From positions 81,526 through 145,525 of IMG/VR virus record IMGVR_UViG_3300042564_004498: a stretch of 64,000 bases of DNA; one strand, given 5' to 3'. Below are positions 6,605-14,602 of this stretch, one piece after another. Under the pieces are notes generated by a model that made no database searches, was not told the DNA's origin, and was given only the letters and a program-made list of their open reading frames with translations. The first letter of the stretch is position 1, and every line of letters begins with the position of its first letter. The position numbers were made by a program, and so were the translations under genes. This stretch comes from a virus.

Positions 6605-7005
6605 TATAATTTACCTTCTTGTTTTAATTGTTCTCTTATTTTGGTGGCTGAGATATCACTCACTTCTTGAGGTGGTAAATGCTCTATTATATCGTAACCA
6701 ACTCCTCTTCCAAAATTTACCGATTCAACATCAGGGATTACCATAACCTTAACTCTTCCCTCAATAATTAAATCATATAACTTGATAAGGATATTTTCAT
6801 AAACTTCTTGTGCTGTGAATGGGTTCTGTTCGTTAGGTTCTATGTCTCTAACACAGATTAAAACATTCTTACCTTGTTCAAGTCTTTGGTCTATCAACCA
6901 TCTGTGCCCATCGTGCCATGGTTGCCATCTTCCAATAAACATTGAGAATTGTTTACCAGGGTTATTTTTTAATTTTGGGTCTCCTTCTATGTGTATCTTT
7001 TCCAT
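6604..7005 (-). CDS. Cytidylyltransferase-like nucleotidyltransferase (possibly NMN adenylyltransferase)
   Basis: Starting at ATG 7005 (2 nt after the APS kinase stop, better than an upstream start overlapping that gene by about 100 nt), the protein has 133 residues. It carries the HxGH nucleotidyltransferase motif in GRWQPWHDGH (25-34) and the ISATKIR motif near the C-terminus. GRxQPxH and ISxTxIR resemble NadM/NadR-type NMN adenylyltransferases, which would support NAD supply, but phospholipid or sugar cytidylyltransferases share the fold. Coupling to an APS kinase-like gene suggests the two act in one nucleotide-activation step. Confidence 0.8.
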   Translation of the reverse strand: MEKIHIEGDPKLKNNPGKQFSMFIGRWQPWHDGHRWLIDQRLEQGKNVLICVRDIEPNEQNPFTAQEVYENILIKLYDLIIEGRVKVMVIPDVESVNFGRGVGYDIIEHLPPQEVSDISATKIREQLKQEGKL

Positions 7006-7006
7006 A

Positions 7007-7438
7007 TTATTTTTTAAATATTTTTTCAACACATTCGGCAACAGTGATGTTGTCGGTGCACATGTCAATGTAATTTTCTGTTGGTGGTTCATAGTCTTGA
7101 ACAAAGAATTGTTCCCTACCTCTTACCTCTGAAGTATAAACATAAACTTCTTTTATTGCATTTTCAAGTTTCTCTTTGAATGCATCTCTTTGTCCTTTGT
7201 AAGGAGACACTAATGATACTAAAACATTTTGTCCTTTGGAGTGAAGATATTGAGCCAAATGTTGAGCTAATTGTATATTCTTCATTCGTCCTTCTTTTGA
7301 ATAATCTTTATTATCAAATAATTCTCTAATATCATCACCATCAATATGGTACCAATTATTGAAGTACCTTAACTCCATAATTGATTTTGCCAATGTTGTC
7401 TTACCTGCACCAGGTTGTCCTGTTAACCAATAAATCAT
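7007..7438 (-). CDS. Adenylylsulfate kinase-like P-loop kinase
   Basis: This 143-residue protein opens with a Walker A motif GQPGAGKTT (7-15), followed by YHIDGDDIRELF, the D-G-D-x-x-R signature of APS kinases, and a later NVLVSLVSPYKGQRD segment where APS kinases have SPYR. APS kinase phosphorylates adenylylsulfate to PAPS, the universal sulfate donor. It is somewhat short for the family but seems complete. In a phage it could supply PAPS for sulfation or phosphorylate another substrate. It lies between DUF3310 and the nucleotidyltransferase gene with overlaps or gaps of only a few bases. Confidence 0.8.
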   Translation of the reverse strand: MIYWLTGQPGAGKTTLAKSIMELRYFNNWYHIDGDDIRELFDNKDYSKEGRMKNIQLAQHLAQYLHSKGQNVLVSLVSPYKGQRDAFKEKLENAIKEVYVYTSEVRGREQFFVQDYEPPTENYIDMCTDNITVAECVEKIFKK

Positions 7439-7665
7439 TTTTCTAAGTTTTTAATTTTTCTCTCCAAATACCATAAAGCTTTCTTTAAATCTTGGAGTTC
7501 TTTATCCGAGTCTTTTTTACCCGCTCTCGCAACATACTTAACAACATTGAAGATGTAAGCATCTTTATCAAGCCCCCAAGCCTCGCAAACTTTTACAACT
7601 TCATATGGATTATCCTGACCACCGTAATGTTCTGGGTGGTTAACCATTTCTTTATTTTTACTCAT
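7435..7665 (-). CDS. DUF3310 family protein
   Basis: The 76-residue protein fits DUF3310, common in phages: NHPEHYGG near the N-terminus, YEVVKVCEAWGL, FNVVKYVARAGKKD and an EL-x-DLKKALWYLER C-terminus. The family is sometimes annotated as nucleotide-kinase-like, but its role is not established. It overlaps the APS kinase start by 4 nt and the upstream gene stop by 4 nt, so it is translationally coupled in the nucleotide-related operon. Confidence 0.85.
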   Translation of the reverse strand: MSKNKEMVNHPEHYGGQDNPYEVVKVCEAWGLDKDAYIFNVVKYVARAGKKDSDKELQDLKKALWYLERKIKNLEK

Positions 7666-7883
7666 AATTTCACTATGTAATATTTCCCCAATTTAAGAGA
7701 CTTTTTATGGCCATTTCTAACAGAAAACAATGGTTTTGTGGTCACATTAATTCCAAACCCATTATTAAATCTAATAGACCATCCTGATGGTGAAGTACTA
7801 AATAAAATAGAATAATCAAATACTCTAATCACAGTTTGACTACAACCACTACCAATATAATATGTTTTCTTAGATATACACAT
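7662..7883 (-). CDS. Small hypothetical protein
   Basis: This encodes 73 residues rich in aromatic and beta-prone residues, with no recognised motif and no clear membrane segment. It overlaps DUF3310 by 4 nt and follows the upstream gene by 5 nt, which supports it being real. Function unknown. Confidence 0.5.
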   Translation of the reverse strand: MCISKKTYYIGSGCSQTVIRVFDYSILFSTSPSGWSIRFNNGFGINVTTKPLFSVRNGHKKSLKLGKYYIVKL

Positions 7884-7888
7884 AATGA

Positions 7889-8116
7889 TTATTGGTTATC
7901 ACTTCGTTTTCCTCTCTTAGTCGGTACTTGGTCGGTTACTTGGTCGGTTACTTGGTCGGTCTTTTTAACTTTACCTCTGTATTCTTTCCAATCTGATTTT
8001 GGTGTGTAAGCCCAGTTACCACCTTTTACTCTAATTCCAGCGTCATAGTCGGTAGTTCTCATAACTTCCCCTAATTCTCTACCTTTTGTTTGTCTAATTA
8101 ATTTAATGCACTTCAT
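7889..8116 (-). CDS. Small hypothetical protein with TDQV tandem repeats
   Basis: The 75-residue protein has a basic body followed by three tandem TDQV units and a basic tail (TKRGKRSDN). The repeats come from three copies of a 12-bp DNA unit. It overlaps the upstream gene by 14 nt. No family recognised. Confidence 0.5.
   Translation of the reverse strand: MKCIKLIRQTKGRELGEVMRTTDYDAGIRVKGGNWAYTPKSDWKEYRGKVKKTDQVTDQVTDQVPTKRGKRSDNQ
7926..7961. repeat. Three tandem 12-bp repeats inside a gene
   Basis: The unit acttggtcggtt occurs three times head to tail (last base differs), adding TDQV to the encoded protein each time. The copy number is a multiple of one codon set and could vary by slippage without a frameshift. 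Confidence 0.85.
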
Positions 8117-8318
8117 TGTTTCCTCCGTGTTTTTTATTGTTAATAATTATAAGAATTTCTTTATCTGACTTACCTTTACAATATAACTTATGAATAAAAT
8201 CACCCATCTTATCTTCAAAGATTAAAGCATCACTCTTACCATAATATTGTTTTAGCCTACCATTGTTTAAAGCATTAATACTTCCTTCAAGAGTAACCCA
8301 TCGTTTATTAAATCCCAT
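8103..8318 (-). CDS. Small hypothetical protein
   Basis: This is a 71-residue basic, soluble-looking protein starting MGFNKRWVTLEGS. It overlaps the next gene by 14 nt and lies 17 nt downstream of the 9115 gene, consistent with one operon running from 9115 to 5756. No family recognised. Confidence 0.5.
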   Translation of the reverse strand: MGFNKRWVTLEGSINALNNGRLKQYYGKSDALIFEDKMGDFIHKLYCKGKSDKEILIIINNKKHGGNNEVH

Positions 8319-8335
8319 AAGTAATTATAAGAAAC

Positions 8336-9115
8336 TTATTTTTCAGAGTCAAAGGAATTCATCTTTTCAAGGTTAACAATTTGAAAAATGTATGCCATTA
8401 GTTTTCTTTTCATGATTGGAATCATGGTTTGTTCCATTGGTAGTTTTTGAGAACATTTCATCTCAAATATTGGAAGGTCTTTATAAGAATCTGTATGATT
8501 CCATTTTGTGAAAGTATTGATAACACTAGTTAGTGTCATCCCATTCAAAGTATTATCGTAAATTAAATTAATATAAGTTTTATTATTATGAGTATCCCCT
8601 TTTGGTTTTTTTATTTCATATTCCCAAACCATTAATTTTTCATTTTCTTTATCAAAATAAAACATATAACCCATACCAGAGATTAATCCTTTTTTGTTTT
8701 TTTTAAGAAAAATGTCTGTACTATCATAGGCTAAATTCCATATTGATTTTGCAATATTAAACGCATCAAATAATTTTCCACCTGAAAATGTAAGAGTCTT
8801 ATCTAACTCACTTTCTTCATCATTTGATAATTGTCTTGGTTTTTTTGAAATAAGTTCTTTAACAAGGATTTCATCATCACACGACTCAAATTTTTTATTA
8901 GTCAGTAATAATGTATTTTCTTTAACAATAGATTGTAAGTTCGCCAAATGTAGCGACAATTCAACAAAGTCAGGATATATTTCCAACTTATCAAATCCTT
9001 TTTCACATTTTTGTAAGTAATCTAATAAAGTATATTTGTTATATTCAAAATCAATAGGCTCTTTGAACATCCACTCAGGATTTAACTTAAATGATATTTT
9101 TTTCTTTCTTCCCAT
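8336..9115 (-). CDS. Hypothetical protein
   Basis: The 259-residue protein begins with a basic stretch (MGRKKKISF). The body is mixed alpha/beta by appearance, without membrane segments. The middle contains GMGYMFYFDKENEKLMVWEY and the last third INLIYDNTLNGMTLTSVI; neither is a motif I know. It is the first gene of the operon leading to the methyltransferase; an imperfect -7-like TATTATTG lies about 5 nt upstream of the ATG. Function unknown. Confidence 0.6.
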   Translation of the reverse strand: MGRKKKISFKLNPEWMFKEPIDFEYNKYTLLDYLQKCEKGFDKLEIYPDFVELSLHLANLQSIVKENTLLLTNKKFESCDDEILVKELISKKPRQLSNDEESELDKTLTFSGGKLFDAFNIAKSIWNLAYDSTDIFLKKNKKGLISGMGYMFYFDKENEKLMVWEYEIKKPKGDTHNNKTYINLIYDNTLNGMTLTSVINTFTKWNHTDSYKDLPIFEMKCSQKLPMEQTMIPIMKRKLMAYIFQIVNLEKMNSFDSEK

Positions 9116-9141
9116 TTTTCAATAATACAATTAATGATAAA

Positions 9142-10914
9142 TTAATCAATTCTGATTACATAAAATAACTCATCTTTCACATAAATCTCATCAGCACTAC
9201 CATCATAACTACTTATAGTTGCACCATACCCATCAGCATTTATCACTCCTTGGATAAAATCATCTTTGTCAATATAATTCTCCCAATCTAACCCATAATT
9301 TTGCATGAATTCTTCCGGGTCATAATTAACATCACGAACTAACTCATTAATCTTATCTTCAATCATATCCTCAGGGAAGTCTCCGTCAGGATTGGTTTCT
9401 ATTTCTTCAATCTCTTCTTTAAATTCTTCAATAAGTTCATTTAATTCATCAATCTTGTCTTGAATACTTTCATCTCCTTCACCACCATCCATATGACTTT
9501 CCATGTCATTAATATGGTTTTCAAGTTTTTCAATTTTATTATTCAAGATTTCAATTTTTTCTTCTTGGTCTTCAGATAACATTCTATCCTCATCACTAAA
9601 ATAAGATTCAGGACTATCTCTCACATCATTTTCATAAACATCTTCCGCTTCTTTAACAATAGCTTCGGTGTCCAAATACCCTTGAGCAAATCCTGAGTTA
9701 AATCCTGTATAACCAATATCATCAATTAAATTATCCACGTAGTCATAACAACTTTTTTGCATATCATCATCATCACCAACCCCATATCTTCTACCATCTA
9801 AATCAGCATCAATAACTTCAAATTCAGTTAAGTCATAATGTTGTCCCACAGGAACAATGTTGTACACATCAATATGTCCATCATAAGTTGTTAATTCATC
9901 CTCAAGAGCTTCAATTTCATCTAATATTTCAACATTTTCATCAGGTTCTCCTTCTCTTTCATCATCATCATATCTTCTTTTAAGTACCTCTATCTCATTA
10001 TTAATTCTTAGAATATCCGCCCTGTCATCATTAGTTAATACACTAACATCTGAATTTTCAACAAGAAAGTTTAGTAATGCATGGGCCTCTAATCCTTCAT
10101 CAGGACAATCACCATTCAAATCCCATTCCTCATCTTCTCTTCTCTCTTGAGCGTCTTCCCTCATTCCTTGAACTCTCTGTTGTTCTCTTAATCTTTCAAG
10201 TCTTTCTTTTTCTTTTTTGGCAGAAGCAATATCAGAATATATTTTAAGTTGTTCTCCGTATTCTTGTTGTAAATAAGAATCAACTGAAGATATTATTTCA
10301 TTAATTTTGTTTGTGTTGAGTATCCATCCATTTTTAATTGCCTCATCTTTCGCGTCATAATAAATTGTACCCCCATCAAATTTTCTTAATAACGCAACTT
10401 TATACAATGGGTCACTGGTTGCTTTAGTTCTATCTAAAATGTAGAATAACTTTCCATCTTCATTATATCTTTTGAATTGGTAATCAGATTCTGCCGCAGT
10501 ACACCACTTGGTACCTTTACCATAATAACACGAAGCGTCATGTGTTAATGGATTAACAACAAAAAACTTTCCATCATCATAAACAACATTACCACCCTCA
10601 ACTTTTTTAACATCTCTCCGAGCCCTATTATGATAGTTCACAATTGAGTTTATTAATTCATCAGCATTTTGATATTGTGTAATATCAGTTTTTGGTAGGT
10701 TTGTTGAAATCTTATCAAACCTTTCAAGAGCATCTACTAATTTGGTAAAGTTCTCATCAAAGTTAATGTTGTCAGATACCTTGCCTACCCACTCAAAATA
10801 TTTTTGTGGTACTTTCTCAATAATTTTGTTCAAATTTTCAGGTGAAAATTTCTTTCCATACTTGGATTTAAAGTCATCAACTCTTCCTTCTTGTATTAAT
10901 TTTAAAAAATCCAT
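9142..10914 (-). CDS. Acidic WCT-domain protein with N-terminal tag
   Basis: The 590-residue protein starts with a short tag-like peptide (MDFLKLIQE before G). A globular part holds the motif CYYGKGTKWCTA (W137-C138-T139) followed by a GKLFYILDR segment; the same arrangement occurs in the 16689..18008 protein. From about residue 230 to the end it is extremely acidic, with long Glu/Asp-rich coiled-coil-like stretches. I do not know a function for this domain. The tag and the TATTTAT motif upstream suggest a virion or late protein. The acidity could mimic DNA or bind a basic partner, which is inference. Confidence 0.65.
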   Translation of the reverse strand: MDFLKLIQEGRVDDFKSKYGKKFSPENLNKIIEKVPQKYFEWVGKVSDNINFDENFTKLVDALERFDKISTNLPKTDITQYQNADELINSIVNYHNRARRDVKKVEGGNVVYDDGKFFVVNPLTHDASCYYGKGTKWCTAAESDYQFKRYNEDGKLFYILDRTKATSDPLYKVALLRKFDGGTIYYDAKDEAIKNGWILNTNKINEIISSVDSYLQQEYGEQLKIYSDIASAKKEKERLERLREQQRVQGMREDAQERREDEEWDLNGDCPDEGLEAHALLNFLVENSDVSVLTNDDRADILRINNEIEVLKRRYDDDEREGEPDENVEILDEIEALEDELTTYDGHIDVYNIVPVGQHYDLTEFEVIDADLDGRRYGVGDDDDMQKSCYDYVDNLIDDIGYTGFNSGFAQGYLDTEAIVKEAEDVYENDVRDSPESYFSDEDRMLSEDQEEKIEILNNKIEKLENHINDMESHMDGGEGDESIQDKIDELNELIEEFKEEIEEIETNPDGDFPEDMIEDKINELVRDVNYDPEEFMQNYGLDWENYIDKDDFIQGVINADGYGATISSYDGSADEIYVKDELFYVIRID

Positions 10915-10928
10915 TAATCTTTTATTTA

Positions 10929-10935
10929 ATAAATA
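10929..10935 (-). promoter_or_regulatory. TATTTAT motif before the 10914 gene
   Basis: TATTTAT on the minus strand ends 14 nt before the ATG at 10914, the same spacing as at 5712-5718. Confidence 0.4.
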
Positions 10936-10967
10936 TCATTTTTATATTATAATTAAACCATAATCAC

Positions 10968-10974
10968 TATTTAT
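10968..10974 (+). promoter_or_regulatory. TATTTAT motif before the GIY-YIG gene
   Basis: TATTTAT on the plus strand lies 22 nt before the ATG at 10997. It is 32 bp from the oppositely oriented copy at 10929-10935, so the intergenic region holds a divergent pair. Confidence 0.35.
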
Positions 10975-10996
10975 AGTAATAAAGTTATTGTTTAAT

Positions 10997-11587
10997 ATGG
11001 TAGGAGGGATTTACAAGATAGAAAATTTAATTGATGGTAAAGTTTATATCGGAAGTTCTATTAATATTATTAGCCGAAAACAAAAACATTTTTGGATGTT
11101 AAAAAAAGGGATTCACGATAATTGTCATCTCCAACATAGTTACAATAAATTTGGTGAGGATTCATTTATATTTGAAGTATTAGAAGAATGTAATAATAAA
11201 GATTTAATAATTAAAGAAAATTATCATATTTTTAAATATAAATCTAACAATAGCGAGTTTGGTTATAATTTGGCAACCGTAAATGAATTTAGAAGAAATA
11301 CATATAATAATGAAGTTAAAGTTAAATTGTCTAAATATAATTTAACCAAGAATGGTAATTTTAATACATATTCACTAACTAATATTCAAACTAATAAAGA
11401 ACACACATTTAATACATTAGTTGACGGCGCCAATTATTTAATTCAAAATGGATTTGCAAAAGGGAAATCTCGGAATGTGAGAATGAAATTATCAAACTCG
11501 CTTAGGGGGATTAAAGTTAACAATGGAAGTAAAACAGAAACAATAAGAAAAACTTGTTATAAACATAATTTTAATATAATAAACTAA
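10997..11587 (+). CDS. GIY-YIG family endonuclease (homing-type)
   Basis: The 196-residue protein has the GIY-YIG catalytic core at its N-terminus: GIYKIENLIDGKVYIGSS gives G-I-Y and Y-I-G, followed by S-R-K-xx-H and a conserved Glu and Asn further on. The C-terminal half has basic, Asn-rich segments and a NVRMKLSNSLRGI part, probably DNA-binding. I start at ATG 10997; an upstream TTG adds only three residues. Such enzymes are usually free-standing homing endonucleases in phage genomes. It opens a plus-strand island between minus-strand blocks, consistent with mobile insertion. Confidence 0.85.
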   Translation: MVGGIYKIENLIDGKVYIGSSINIISRKQKHFWMLKKGIHDNCHLQHSYNKFGEDSFIFEVLEECNNKDLIIKENYHIFKYKSNNSEFGYNLATVNEFRRNTYNNEVKVKLSKYNLTKNGNFNTYSLTNIQTNKEHTFNTLVDGANYLIQNGFAKGKSRNVRMKLSNSLRGIKVNNGSKTETIRKTCYKHNFNIIN

Positions 11588-11602
11588 AAAAAACGAATCA
11601 CT

Positions 11603-11764
11603 ATGTCGTGTGGATGCAAAAATAAGCAAAATCAAACACCTGAGCAACAAACCGCTCAAGTTCAACAGGCACAAGCTGTTAAACAACAACAAACTGAAAG
11701 CATTAAACAAGCTATCAAGAAAACTGTTGAGAAGTACTACAATGTAAATAAAACCTCTAACTAA
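11603..11764 (+). CDS. Small Gln-rich protein
   Basis: A 53-residue frame starts at ATG 11603 (MSCGCKNKQNQTPEQQ...) and ends at TAA 11764. It has a Cys-Gly-Cys near the start, a Gln/Ala-rich helical middle and a C-terminal AIKKTVEKYYNV helix. The reading frame sits between the GIY-YIG gene and a terminator, which supports expression. Function unknown. Confidence 0.6.
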   Translation: MSCGCKNKQNQTPEQQTAQVQQAQAVKQQQTESIKQAIKKTVEKYYNVNKTSN

Positions 11765-11786
11765 GGAATTTTACATAAATTAACAG

Positions 11787-11814
11787 AGGGACAATGAAAA
11801 TTGCCCCTTTTTTT
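11787..11814 (+). terminator. Intrinsic terminator after the small Gln-rich gene
   Basis: GGG-x-CAAT and ATTG-x-CCC form a stem with one A/C mismatch and a GAAA loop, followed by seven or more T on the plus strand. An ATG within the hairpin is in frame with the next gene but is unlikely to be its start. Confidence 0.8.
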
Positions 11815-11815
11815 G

Positions 11816-11822
11816 TATTTAT
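11816..11822 (+). promoter_or_regulatory. TATTTAT motif 4 nt before the 11827 start
   Basis: TATTTAT follows the terminator T-tract directly and ends 4 nt before ATG 11827, predicting an essentially leaderless mRNA if it is a -10-type element. Confidence 0.45.
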
Positions 11823-11826
11823 ACAT

Positions 11827-12819
11827 ATGGATTTTAATGATATAGTAGAAAAATTTAATAATGGAGATTTAGATGTTGAAAAATATTTTAACGACTATGA
11901 GACTTTCTTCAGTGTATTAAAGAAAAGAGGTTTAATGAGTGAAATAGACCCAAATAATGCCACTGATGGTGACCAATGGCAAAATGAATATTTGTTATGG
12001 TTATACCATAATGATAAAACCGCCTTTAACAAATGGGTACCACCTCTATTGAATGATGTTATTTTTAAAGACGGTGTTTATTATTTGGATGTTGATGATA
12101 GAGGTGAGTTAAGTAAATTATTTTGTGATGGTAGAAATGATATCTCACGAAGTACTATTGAAGGTATTCTTAGCGGTGAAAGTGATTGGGACCCTTATTG
12201 GAACACAACCGATGATGTTTACAGAGATGTTGTTGAAGAGCTTAATGAAGACAATTTAAAACTTCTTGGTGAATACATTGTATCTAATCTTGAGGGTAAA
12301 GAAATTGAACCAGAAACCGAACTTTTGTCTGACATTGCAACATCCCAAGGAACTGAAAATCCAATCATTAATTATGAGAATGTTACTCAAATAATTAGAG
12401 ACGAAGAAACATTAAAATATTTGTGGGACACTGGATTACCAGAACTACACGGAGAATTGTATAGTATTCATAGTCAATCATATAATAATGCGTATGAAGA
12501 TACTGTTTGGGAAGAAGTTTGGAATGAACTTAGTACTTACTTTATAGGTCATGGCGAATGGGTATCAAGACCTCACAGATATAAAAAAGATACCGAAGTT
12601 CAACACTTTGTCATACCAATAGCCAATTTTGAATCCGATATTGTTAAATTTTTAGAAGATAATAAAGGTTACGGTAATTCAGGTACTTTAGAGTATTGGG
12701 GTAGTTACGTAGATGTTTTAAAAGAATGGGCTGATTGTTTGGGTGTTCGCTCACCAGATTACCCTGATTTTCAAAAAGTAGATAAAAATATAAATGAATT
12801 ATTTCCTGATTATATTTAA
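11827..12819 (+). CDS. Acidic hypothetical protein
   Basis: From ATG 11827 this is a 330-residue, strongly acidic protein (MDFNDIVEKFNNGDLDVEKY...). It is rich in Asp, Glu, Trp and Tyr, lacks membrane segments and has no recognised domain. Its acidic character resembles the C-terminal half of the 9142..10914 protein, but I could not align them by eye. I reject the in-frame ATG at 11794 because it lies within a terminator hairpin. The gene is isolated between a terminator and the 12897 gene. Confidence 0.65.
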   Translation: MDFNDIVEKFNNGDLDVEKYFNDYETFFSVLKKRGLMSEIDPNNATDGDQWQNEYLLWLYHNDKTAFNKWVPPLLNDVIFKDGVYYLDVDDRGELSKLFCDGRNDISRSTIEGILSGESDWDPYWNTTDDVYRDVVEELNEDNLKLLGEYIVSNLEGKEIEPETELLSDIATSQGTENPIINYENVTQIIRDEETLKYLWDTGLPELHGELYSIHSQSYNNAYEDTVWEEVWNELSTYFIGHGEWVSRPHRYKKDTEVQHFVIPIANFESDIVKFLEDNKGYGNSGTLEYWGSYVDVLKEWADCLGVRSPDYPDFQKVDKNINELFPDYI

Positions 12820-12896
12820 TATTTTTATAATCTTCTATTCGTTTTATTTTTTAAAATCCCTATTATTCACTCAATAAATAATAATTTAACTTATTG

Positions 12897-13652
12897 ATGA
12901 ATTTAAAGAAAATCGGAAGTAATATCTTTGCAACAAATTTATTTGCAGATTTCATATTATCTAAAATACCAAAAGAAGAACAGTCTATCATAAAAGTGAT
13001 TGATTGTACCAACTTCTTTGTAATTAAAGGAAAAACAACTTATAATGAAGTTTTAGACATTTCAACTTTAACTTCAGAATTTGAAAAAAAATACAAATCA
13101 ATAATTAAAGATGTTAAAATAAGTCACTCGATTGACTTAATTGAATATGGTGTTGATATGTCATCTACATCAGAGATTACTCACACTTATTATTTTACCG
13201 ACAATTGTGCTTATAATCAAAAACAAATTGATTTATTTAAGTCTGAGGATTGTACATACACTAATGAATATGTCCCTAAAAAAATAACCAATGAAGAATT
13301 GGTTACTGTATCTGAATTTCCTCATGGATATTCTCTCGGCCAAGGTAGATTATTATATTACTACGGTAAACACATATTTTATAGTATTCCGTCAGATTAT
13401 TCAACACAATCATTAACATTCAATTTAACCACATTAAAAGATGAAGATGGTGATAACCTACTTAAAGTGTTTAACCCATATCTTGGAACCAATGACGATA
13501 GATTAGTTTCCGCAATTTTAGATGTTTTTGATTTTGATATGTCTTGGTTAAGTACTGAAATGAAAAAAGTGGATTGGAGTATAGAACTCACAAATCCACT
13601 TAAAGAATATTCTGTAATTAAAGAAAAAAATAAAGATTTAATTTTATTCTAA
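12897..13652 (+). CDS. Hypothetical protein
   Basis: The 251-residue protein (from ATG 12897) has an N-terminal part with FADFILSKIPKEEQSIIKVI and CTNFFVIKGKTT. I recognise no catalytic motif, and there are no membrane segments. It converges on the glutaredoxin gene, overlapping its 3' end by 4 nt, so the two stop codons share bases. The 77-bp gap before it is very AT-rich without a clear promoter. Function unknown. Confidence 0.6.
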   Translation: MNLKKIGSNIFATNLFADFILSKIPKEEQSIIKVIDCTNFFVIKGKTTYNEVLDISTLTSEFEKKYKSIIKDVKISHSIDLIEYGVDMSSTSEITHTYYFTDNCAYNQKQIDLFKSEDCTYTNEYVPKKITNEELVTVSEFPHGYSLGQGRLLYYYGKHIFYSIPSDYSTQSLTFNLTTLKDEDGDNLLKVFNPYLGTNDDRLVSAILDVFDFDMSWLSTEMKKVDWSIELTNPLKEYSVIKEKNKDLILF

Positions 13653-13948
13653 ATAATTCCTACGTTTTTTCTATGTTGATTAACAATATCAACCGCTTCT
13701 GTAAGTTCATAATAATTTTTATCAGGAACATATAAAAAAGATTCATGGTTTTCACCATCACCTTCAATAATTAATAATGCAGGAATCATATCGTTTTCAG
13801 TTATTTGACTGAATGTGTCATATTCATCCTTATAGACCTCAATATCTCTATCAAAAAATTCAACACCTTCTTTAGTTAATAACTCTTTGAACTCTGTACA
13901 AAATGGACAACCTTGCATCGTGTACACAATAACATTTAAATCTTTCAT
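13649..13948 (-). CDS. Glutaredoxin-like protein
   Basis: This 99-residue thioredoxin-fold protein has the active site C14-P-F-C17 near the N-terminus after a short beta strand (NVIVYTMQG), and a later MIPALLI segment providing the cis-proline. Phage glutaredoxins typically reduce ribonucleotide reductase or other disulfides. It lies 5 nt downstream of the thioredoxin gene, so the two form a redox pair. No ribonucleotide reductase is in this window. Confidence 0.85.
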   Translation of the reverse strand: MKDLNVIVYTMQGCPFCTEFKELLTKEGVEFFDRDIEVYKDEYDTFSQITENDMIPALLIIEGDGENHESFLYVPDKNYYELTEAVDIVNQHRKNVGII

Positions 13949-13953
13949 TTTAA

Positions 13954-14274
13954 TTAGTTTAACAAAGCAAGTACTTGGTCTGGTTGTAAAATCCCCGCTT
14001 GGGAGAATGTTTGCATTCCTTCCTTGAAGACTTTTATTGTTGGGACGCTTCTGATTCCTAACTCTCTCATATAATCCATATCACTTTCGATATCAAATTT
14101 ATACACCCCATATGTAGGTGTTCCTGTAGATTCTTTAATTAACGATTCATTAACTTTTTCTAAGTTAACTAACATTACTTTACATGGGCCACACCATGTT
14201 GCGAATAAATCTAATACAAAACTTTCTTTGTTAATAATTTTTTGTTTTAATTCTTCAGATGTTATTTGTTGCAT
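13954..14274 (-). CDS. Thioredoxin
   Basis: The 106-residue protein has the canonical W27-C28-G-P-C31 active site after FVLDLFAT and a SVPTI cis-proline motif. This is full length for a cytoplasmic thioredoxin without signal peptide. Thioredoxins donate electrons to ribonucleotide reductase, and in T7 the host one is a polymerase processivity factor; here it could serve either use. It overlaps the upstream gene by 20 nt and is followed closely by the glutaredoxin gene. Confidence 0.9.
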   Translation of the reverse strand: MQQITSEELKQKIINKESFVLDLFATWCGPCKVMLVNLEKVNESLIKESTGTPTYGVYKFDIESDMDYMRELGIRSVPTIKVFKEGMQTFSQAGILQPDQVLALLN

Positions 14275-14602
14275 TTTTAAATTGTTTTAATACTTGACCA
14301 ATAAATAAGTCAAATTCGTTTGATTGTTCTTGTTTATAGTGAATAGTTACTTCAATCATTTGTTGTTGACCAGTAATGTATTCATGTTCTCTAAATAAAT
14401 AAATATAAAACCCTTGTGTTGTTTTATACAATTTTTCTTTATAAATTCTTTTACCATCTGTATCCATAGTAAAATGACTATGAATTATGATTACCTTTTT
14501 ACCTCCAATAAATACATCAAATTCAATTGGTAGTGATAGAGTCATTGTTGAGAATATTTCTCCTTTCTCCTCAAGTTTTAATATGTACTTAGATATATTC
14601 AT
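14255..14602 (-). CDS. Hypothetical protein of the redox operon
   Basis: From ATG 14602 (overlapping the preceding stop by 1 nt) this is a 115-residue protein, probably mostly beta, with FDVFIGGKKVIIIHSHFTMD in the middle. The alternative upstream ATG would overlap the PcfJ-like gene more. It overlaps the thioredoxin start by 20 nt. No family recognised. Confidence 0.6.
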   Translation of the reverse strand: MNISKYILKLEEKGEIFSTMTLSLPIEFDVFIGGKKVIIIHSHFTMDTDGKRIYKEKLYKTTQGFYIYLFREHEYITGQQQMIEVTIHYKQEQSNEFDLFIGQVLKQFKNATNNI

